Assembly (NCBI GenBank): GCA_011800155.1 | Contig: CM022371.1 | Location: 806,001 to 870,000, forward strand | Reading direction: 5' to 3' | DNA: 64,000 nt | Source of the DNA: Flammulina velutipes | Lineage: Eukaryota > Basidiomycota > Agaricomycetes > Agaricales > Physalacriaceae | Shown here: one piece after another, positions 59,010 through 64,000 of the stretch | Layout: every line of letters starts with the position of its first letter | Numbering within the stretch: the first letter of the stretch is position 1 | Made by a program: the position numbers and the translations under genes | Notes under the pieces: model-generated | Told to the model about the DNA's origin: nothing | Seen by the model: the letters and a program-made list of their open reading frames with translations, nothing else | The model's database searches: none

Positions 59010-60820
59010 AGAGATACAAAGATTGAACGAGTGTAGAGTGTGAGAGATTCCAAAATCGTAGCCAGCAGAGGTCCTGGCTTTAAATAAGGAGGAGGGGGAC
59101 GCCCGGAAGCCTATACCTATGATCGTAATCGAAGCACTAGAACGCCACACAACATTGAGCTCTACCCCGTGCCTAGTTCAATATTAGAAAAAGGTTATGA
59201 ACTATGGAGAAATTTCATCGATTCACTCACTCGTACGGCATGCAAAGTAGGATGCTACCCTTTTATGTACCCATTCTTTCCCAAAAGATACGGGGGTTGA
59301 CAAATCGATATGGTGGAACCTATGGAAGTCGATGGTAGCATGTATACGTACAAATTCGGTCCGATTGAATTCCTGGAAAAGTGGCAAAGTATTTCCTTTA
59401 ACGTCGGGGAACATTCATGTTTTATGAAAGTGTCTTGATAACCTTCGATAGAACGCCCAACGGCTAGCGACCGGATCCGCCCACGATAACTAAGCTTTGA
59501 ATGATAATCGTCAAATGAGGATTCGAGGGTTCACCGTATTCACCATTCAATTGCTCAATAAGAAGCGTAAATTTGAAAGAGACGCTTGCTCATGTTCGAG
59601 CCTTGGCGTCACGTCCCTCGAGCTCGAGAACAGCCTAAGAGCAGAGAGTTCTGCGGACGATTGTCACTTTGCCTGTACATTAAATTCGTGGTGTCCGAGC
59701 TAGAACGGTTGGTAAGAACGACGAGGATATATTAACATTGCTGAGCGCCAGAAGAAGCTTACTAGGTCCTGAAGCTTCCTCCACAAAACGATCGCCCGAG
59801 GTATCCTCTTTTATTTGTATGGCGAAATCCTTGCGAAGCGCGTTTAGATAGCCAAAAAGTTGAGCATTCCGCCAGGCTTCTCTTGAGGAGAATACAGCAG
59901 AGAAAGATCAAATGACTGGTTATGCATTTATGTCCGTGTACGACGACATCGATTAGTAAGCTTGATTCATTTATTGTCGTTGTTGAAGCTTGAAGACGAA
60001 AGAGCCTAAAGGACACACAGAAAATGCCGCGGAGTGCCTTAGAGCGCGTCGAGTTGCGTTTAGATCACAGACGCCAGAAAAGCTAGCCCATTGGGCCTTC
60101 GGATTCGAATATAACGTTTATGGCAAAAGCATCATGGTTGTTCGTGGTCAAGCAAGTTCCGGGAAATTCCGAACGGCGAACTCTTTGATCGCAAACCACC
60201 ACGACTCTGCGCCACCGAACACTTGCTTACCTCCTGCCTCCCTATATTAAACGACTGGGTGTATATCCGAATGTACGGAAAATGATATCTGTTACCATCA
60301 TGCAATGCGAAACGCCTGAACTGGCCGGAGCGCTGAGACTTCTGGGGAAATGTCATGGATTCCATCTTTCGTGGCTGGTAACTGGCGAGGATCAGGCCTT
60401 CTCAGGCATCCTGTATGTTATCTCAGCTCTTGATTCGTCTGCAATGAGCGTACCATCTGCTTCAACGTCACTTTCAAGATATCTTGTTTGATGCAATACA
60501 AAATCCACATGAATCGTGGTAGCAGATACAAGTATTCACGCACGTTTCCAATGCTTCTTTGTGCCGCTTGGGTCTTTGTCCGGGCCGTAGCTAGCGCGTC
60601 TCCCAGCATTATACAGCGTCCGGCGACTTGTGGGGGATGATCTACTGATGTGGCACATCACCTAGGTTCCCACAGTCAATGATATTTGGTGAGCGCCTAT
60701 GCTTGAAACGAGCCAGTGACGCTTCTCTTTCCCTTCTCACACGCCCTTTCCTTCGCCCTTCGTTCTTTCTCTCGCAGAAAGCTGGCCTTTCTGAGTGGCC
60801 AGTGGCTTTACTTTCATTTT
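59010..60820. other. Gene-poor stretch
   Basis: About 1.8 kb with only short open frames on both strands, none with a recognisable domain or consistent splice sites. I saw no inverted repeats or RNA genes in it. It separates the second DUF6534 gene from the seven-helix protein gene. Confidence 0.4.
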
Positions 60821-60828
60821 CTACCAAA

Positions 60829-62457
60829 ATGGCTTCCTCTGATGGTGCGTCAAGTCAAAGTCCAGGTGGACGTCAATCGTTGACATCGACGTATCTTTCC
60901 AGCTGGCGACTCCTCAGTCAATATAGTACATGGCACTCACAGCCAACTGGTCGTATTCCTATTCCTAAACATGTGGCCGTCCCATCTGGGTATTCCTATT
61001 CTCCTGGCTATCATCTTTTTCTCCAAGAAGGTCCAGCGCCATCCCACTTTCCTCAATCTTTGCATTGCCTTTATGATCGTGGGATTGTGCGTCATTTCCA
61101 TATTCAAAGTGTCGATTGACTGATGCGCGTATCAGTTCTTCGAGCCTTCTGTATGGGTGTCCTTTTTCTCTTGTGACCGTCCTTTTGATTTGTTCTCTAG
61201 AGTGTACACGGGGAAGACCGAGGGTCCGGAGCCATCCAAGATGCTATGTTTGTTACAGGCTTCACTCCTCTATGGATATCCAGCTTTGTGAGTTCAGCCC
61301 TCGCTTATAATATGTCTTCCAGGCTAAACAACACCCAGGTCATCCTTGTCCGCATTCGCTCTTGTTTTCCAGGCGAGCAGCTTATAGAAATGTATCTTAT
61401 GGCCACCATTGATCAACCTCGAATTGGCAGATGTTTGTGGTTATCCGTAACGCATTCTACGGATACAACGAGAAGCAGAGTGTGATTCTCCAATGGGCGG
61501 TGAGTTTTCGTTCAGTCTTCAGATTTGTTTATCGTGCTCAAAGCTTTCTGTGATAGATCCTCATAATGCCATACTTCGTTTGGCTTATCAGCATACTCGC
61601 AACGGCTGCGGTTAGTCTGAGGTAGTCGACGTTGGCGCGGCTCATCCCTTCATATCCCAGGTTGGTGCCGCTAATCCGCAGAACATATCTCGAAATCGGC
61701 GTTTCTTCTACTGTTCCGTGGAGTCCTCCCCGCTGTAAGTTATCTCCCCGACAATGCATGGATAACTTAAAAAGTCATGAAGGACGAACACCATCACCAT
61801 CGTCGCGGCTTTCATCTTGTTCGTAACCTTCGTGTTGGAAGGTACGTCGCATGTCGCTCTTCTGGTCACTGGGCTTATCGCTGGCGAAGTATGGACAGTG
61901 TACTTTTTCTATCAACGTTGGTGGTGCGCTGTCAACCACAACAAGGATTGTACTGTTTTCAAGGACATCAATCTCGTCGTTCGGATTCTGGCGTTCGCCA
62001 TATTCTTGATTATTGCAATGAGGTTTGGGTCACTGTTTTCTTGAAGTACTTTCTCTACTGATAAGGAACGTAGCCTCAGCCTTTTGTCCATTAGATCACC
62101 GGAATCACCCGTACCAGATTTAGTTATCGCCACAGGTAAGTATGCTCAAGATATCCCTTTCTAGCAACCATTTTGACGCTCTATCATGAAGCTCCAACTG
62201 TGGTTATCCTTATTTTTGGGACTCAAACGGTAACTTTTTGGACTCCATTGGAGTCGTGGCGCCGTGCTAAACGAGTCTGACAGGATATTCTGCGGGCTGT
62301 ATGTTTCTGGAAACGTGATACACCTCCGATTACTTCCAAAGCTGAAATGCAAACCATCTATGTTGATTTGACGAATGCGCCTCCCTTGGAATGTGGGCAC
62401 AAACCTCGATGGAAGCCTCAGATTCTTTTACCCCGGGAGACGCCTGTTAAATTCTGA
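60829..62457 (+). CDS. Seven-helix membrane protein, basidiomycete family
   Basis: ATG 60829 starts a short exon MASSD. Later exons give SQLVVFLFLNMWPSHLGIPI and LLAIIFFSKKVQRHP (helix 1), TFLNLCIAFMIVG (helix 2), then YTGKTEGPEPSKMLCLLQAS and LLYGYPAL (helix 3), FVVIRNAFYGYNEKQSVILQ, ILIMPYFVWLISILATAA, TIVAAFILFVTFVLE, and NLVVRILAFAIFLIIAM. The C-terminal cytosolic part reads TVVILIFGTQ, FWKRDTPPITSKAEMQ and ends LLPRETPVKF at 62457. The arrangement resembles orphan he 7TM proteins that are numerous in mushrooms. Ligand and role are unknown; no pheromone-receptor motif is seen. Confidence 0.6.
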
Positions 62458-62796
62458 AAATATAATATTGGGCTGGTGCCCCAGGAGTTGTAGGATATTG
62501 TAGGATATCGACGTGTCCCCCAAAGTAGTCTGGAATTACGATTCGATGTTACTCAGTGATTGTGGCGTAAACATTGCAAACGAACTTGATATAATTATTT
62601 AAATCAGGTAAATGGTTCATGAATCCTCAATTTCGATTCTCCCCACTCCCAGCTCTCATTGTCAGTCTAAGGGCAGAGCATGAGGAGAGGTCGAAGGCGG
62701 CCAGGCTGTGGACACACAGGACCAAACAACTGCTCAATATTTTCTGTCACGTCTTCAAGTTCGTCGCGTACTCCGACTCGTCCTTTGAAATCTGTC

Positions 62797-63534
62797 ATGG
62801 CAGTACGTTGCTCTTCCTTTCTGTCATTCAACTCAATAACCATTATTGTCCACAGTCCTGCTCTCGTGCCGTCCGTGTTCTGTCCCGCTCGTCCTTCCGG
62901 TGAGAAGCCCGCAAACTCTGAAGGAAATACAGGAAACTAAAGCCACAACAGGACCTCTACGTTTTGCGCACGGAGATACCTCGCCACCGAAGCAGCGGCA
63001 GATAAGGCTGCGCCCCCTCCGCCGCCCAGCGACCCGCGAATAAGCCGTATCGTCGATGACATTTCCGGTTTGACCCTCCTCCAGGCCTCCGACCTTGTTG
63101 CGCTCCTCAAGGTGCGCGCCCAAACCCCATTTCCCAGTGAAACTTGCTAATTCCATACCAGACGCGGTTGAACATCCAGGAAATAGCTATGCCAGCTTCA
63201 GCCCCGGTAGCAGCAGCCCCTGCAGCGTCGGACGAACCAGAAGTCGAGGCGCCCAAAGAAAAGACCGTGTTCAACGTCATACTCCAGTCCTTCGACGCAA
63301 CAGTCAAACCCAAGATTATCCGAGAGGTCAAGGCTCTTATTCCTGGCCTCACATTGATCGACGTGCGTGCTCTCGTTGCACTCTTCATTTATATCCTCAC
63401 CGCCTCTCTCTATACAGGCCAAGAAGTTTGTGGAATCGCTCCCTAAACCCCTCAAGGAGAACATTCCCAAGGAGGACGCCGAAAAACTCGCCGCCGCATT
63501 CCAGGCTCTCGGCGCCGTCGCGTCGCTCGAGTAG
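62797..63534 (+). CDS. MRPL12: Mitochondrial ribosomal protein bL12m (L7/L12)
   Basis: Stalk protein of the mitochondrial large ribosomal subunit that recruits translation factors. Five exons (62797-62802, 62856-62899, 62952-63111, 63162-63362, 63418-63534) sum to 528 nt, 175 residues. The N-terminus, SCSRAVRVLSRSSFRTST, is a typical mitochondrial presequence. Then ISRIVDDISGLTLLQASDLV (dimerisation part), a Pro/Ala hinge, and the C-terminal domain KTVFNVILQSFDATVKPKII, REVKALIPGLTLIDAKKFVE and SLPKPLKENIPKEDAEKLAA, ending LGAVASLE. The first coding exon holds only ATG GCA. Confidence 0.92.
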
Positions 63535-63681
63535 ACCCGCCACTCGTACATTAGATCTAACCACCTATTTATACTAATTCACGAGTTTGTCAATTCATCG
63601 CGTATACGGTATAGGAATACAGATGGTAAACGAGGTTCACGAAAAAAATAAAAGAGTCAATATAATGAGCGTATTGGGCAT

Positions 63682-64000
63682 TTACTCCTCTGAAAGATAC
63701 CTATACTCGAATCGGAAGTCGCTCTTCTTCCGTTGACACCAGGATCCTTCCCAGTCGAAGTACACGTAGACGCCCTGCTCGTACTCCTCTGTGATCGCCT
63801 GCGGCTCAGAGTGGCGCTGGAACCAAGTCAAGTATTTAACGTGGAATCGCCAAGACTGGCGTTTCAGCTCCTTTGCGGCAAGATATCTGAAGAAAGAAAT
63901 ATTAGAGAGGACGGCGCGTGCAAGTCTATTGGCAACTCACTGTTGGTACGTCCCCGGTAGGTAGTAGAACACGTAGAAGAGCGTCTCGACGTCCAACTGC
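63682..64000 (-). CDS. CCR4-NOT subunit NOT3/NOT5, C-terminal part (cut by window edge)
   Basis: Minus-strand exon continuing beyond 64000 reads [19 protein letters not shown], then after an intron (63940-63887) [40 protein letters not shown] and [20 protein letters not shown], ending YRYLSEE at 63682. This is the NOT box of CNOT3/Not5, part of the CCR4-NOT deadenylation complex. NOT2 has a different end and is less likely. The gene is incomplete here. Confidence 0.9.

Noticed and set aside
59497..60250. Short open frames in the 59-60.8 kb stretch
   Set aside because: No splice consistency, no known motif, ordinary length for chance frames.

Overview
The window is nuclear DNA of a filamentous basidiomycete, most likely an Agaricomycete. 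The genes are split by many introns of about 45-60 bp. Families largely confined to mushrooms and their relatives (DUF6534, DUF6535, DUF6699, an odd kinase-like family, a Crinkler/RHS-type P-loop protein) sit among conserved fungal housekeeping genes. Exon-intron models were built by hand; where every exon was placed (lyase-like gene at 8.6-10.1 kb, L2HGDH, tandem genes T1 and T2, transposase, Byr4/Bfa1, bL12m) the coding lengths sum to whole codons.

Layout. 0-10 kb, accessory: the 3' part of a DUF6534 membrane protein, a decayed fragment of a dienelactone-hydrolase/SnoaL-like gene, a DUF6699 gene, a large DUF6535 gene interrupted by a 1.28-kb terminal-inverted-repeat element, and the intact dienelactone-hydrolase/SnoaL-like gene. 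10-28 kb, mostly core: a kinase-like gene with a probable frameshift, L-2-hydroxyglutarate dehydrogenase, complex I subunit NDUFA12 divergent from a MYST histone acetyltransferase, a multi-pass membrane protein, a PITH protein, ergothioneine synthase Egt1, a Crinkler-like P-loop gene, a MITE, glycerophosphocholine acyltransferase Gpc1 and uroporphyrinogen decarboxylase. 28-39 kb, repeat-rich and accessory: a small unnamed gene family member, a tandem pair of large unnamed genes ending in a minimal kinase-like domain (T1, T2), a MITE, a complete 3.0-kb Tc1/mariner-like transposon, and a kinase-like remnant. 39-57 kb, mostly core: PTEN phosphatase, Snd2/TMEM208, the polarity scaffold Bem1, an unknown gene, a 306-bp foldback element, Byr4/Bfa1, a second copy of the small family, a SHG1/BOD1 COMPASS subunit and a cytochrome P450. 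57-64 kb: a second DUF6534 gene, a gene-poor stretch, a seven-helix membrane protein, mitochondrial ribosomal protein bL12m, and the C-terminal end of a NOT3/NOT5 CCR4-NOT subunit cut by the window edge.

The core genes are unrelated housekeeping functions (mitochondria, chromatin, polarity, cytokinesis, lipid and heme metabolism) and do not form a pathway cluster. The most unusual features are the DUF6535 intron made almost entirely of a TIR element that carries a GTAAGT donor in its end; the T1/T2 tandem pair, with a 362-bp near-identical tract suggesting gene conversion; the intact transposon; and a duplicated gene pair that appears to have lost opposite members in its two copies.
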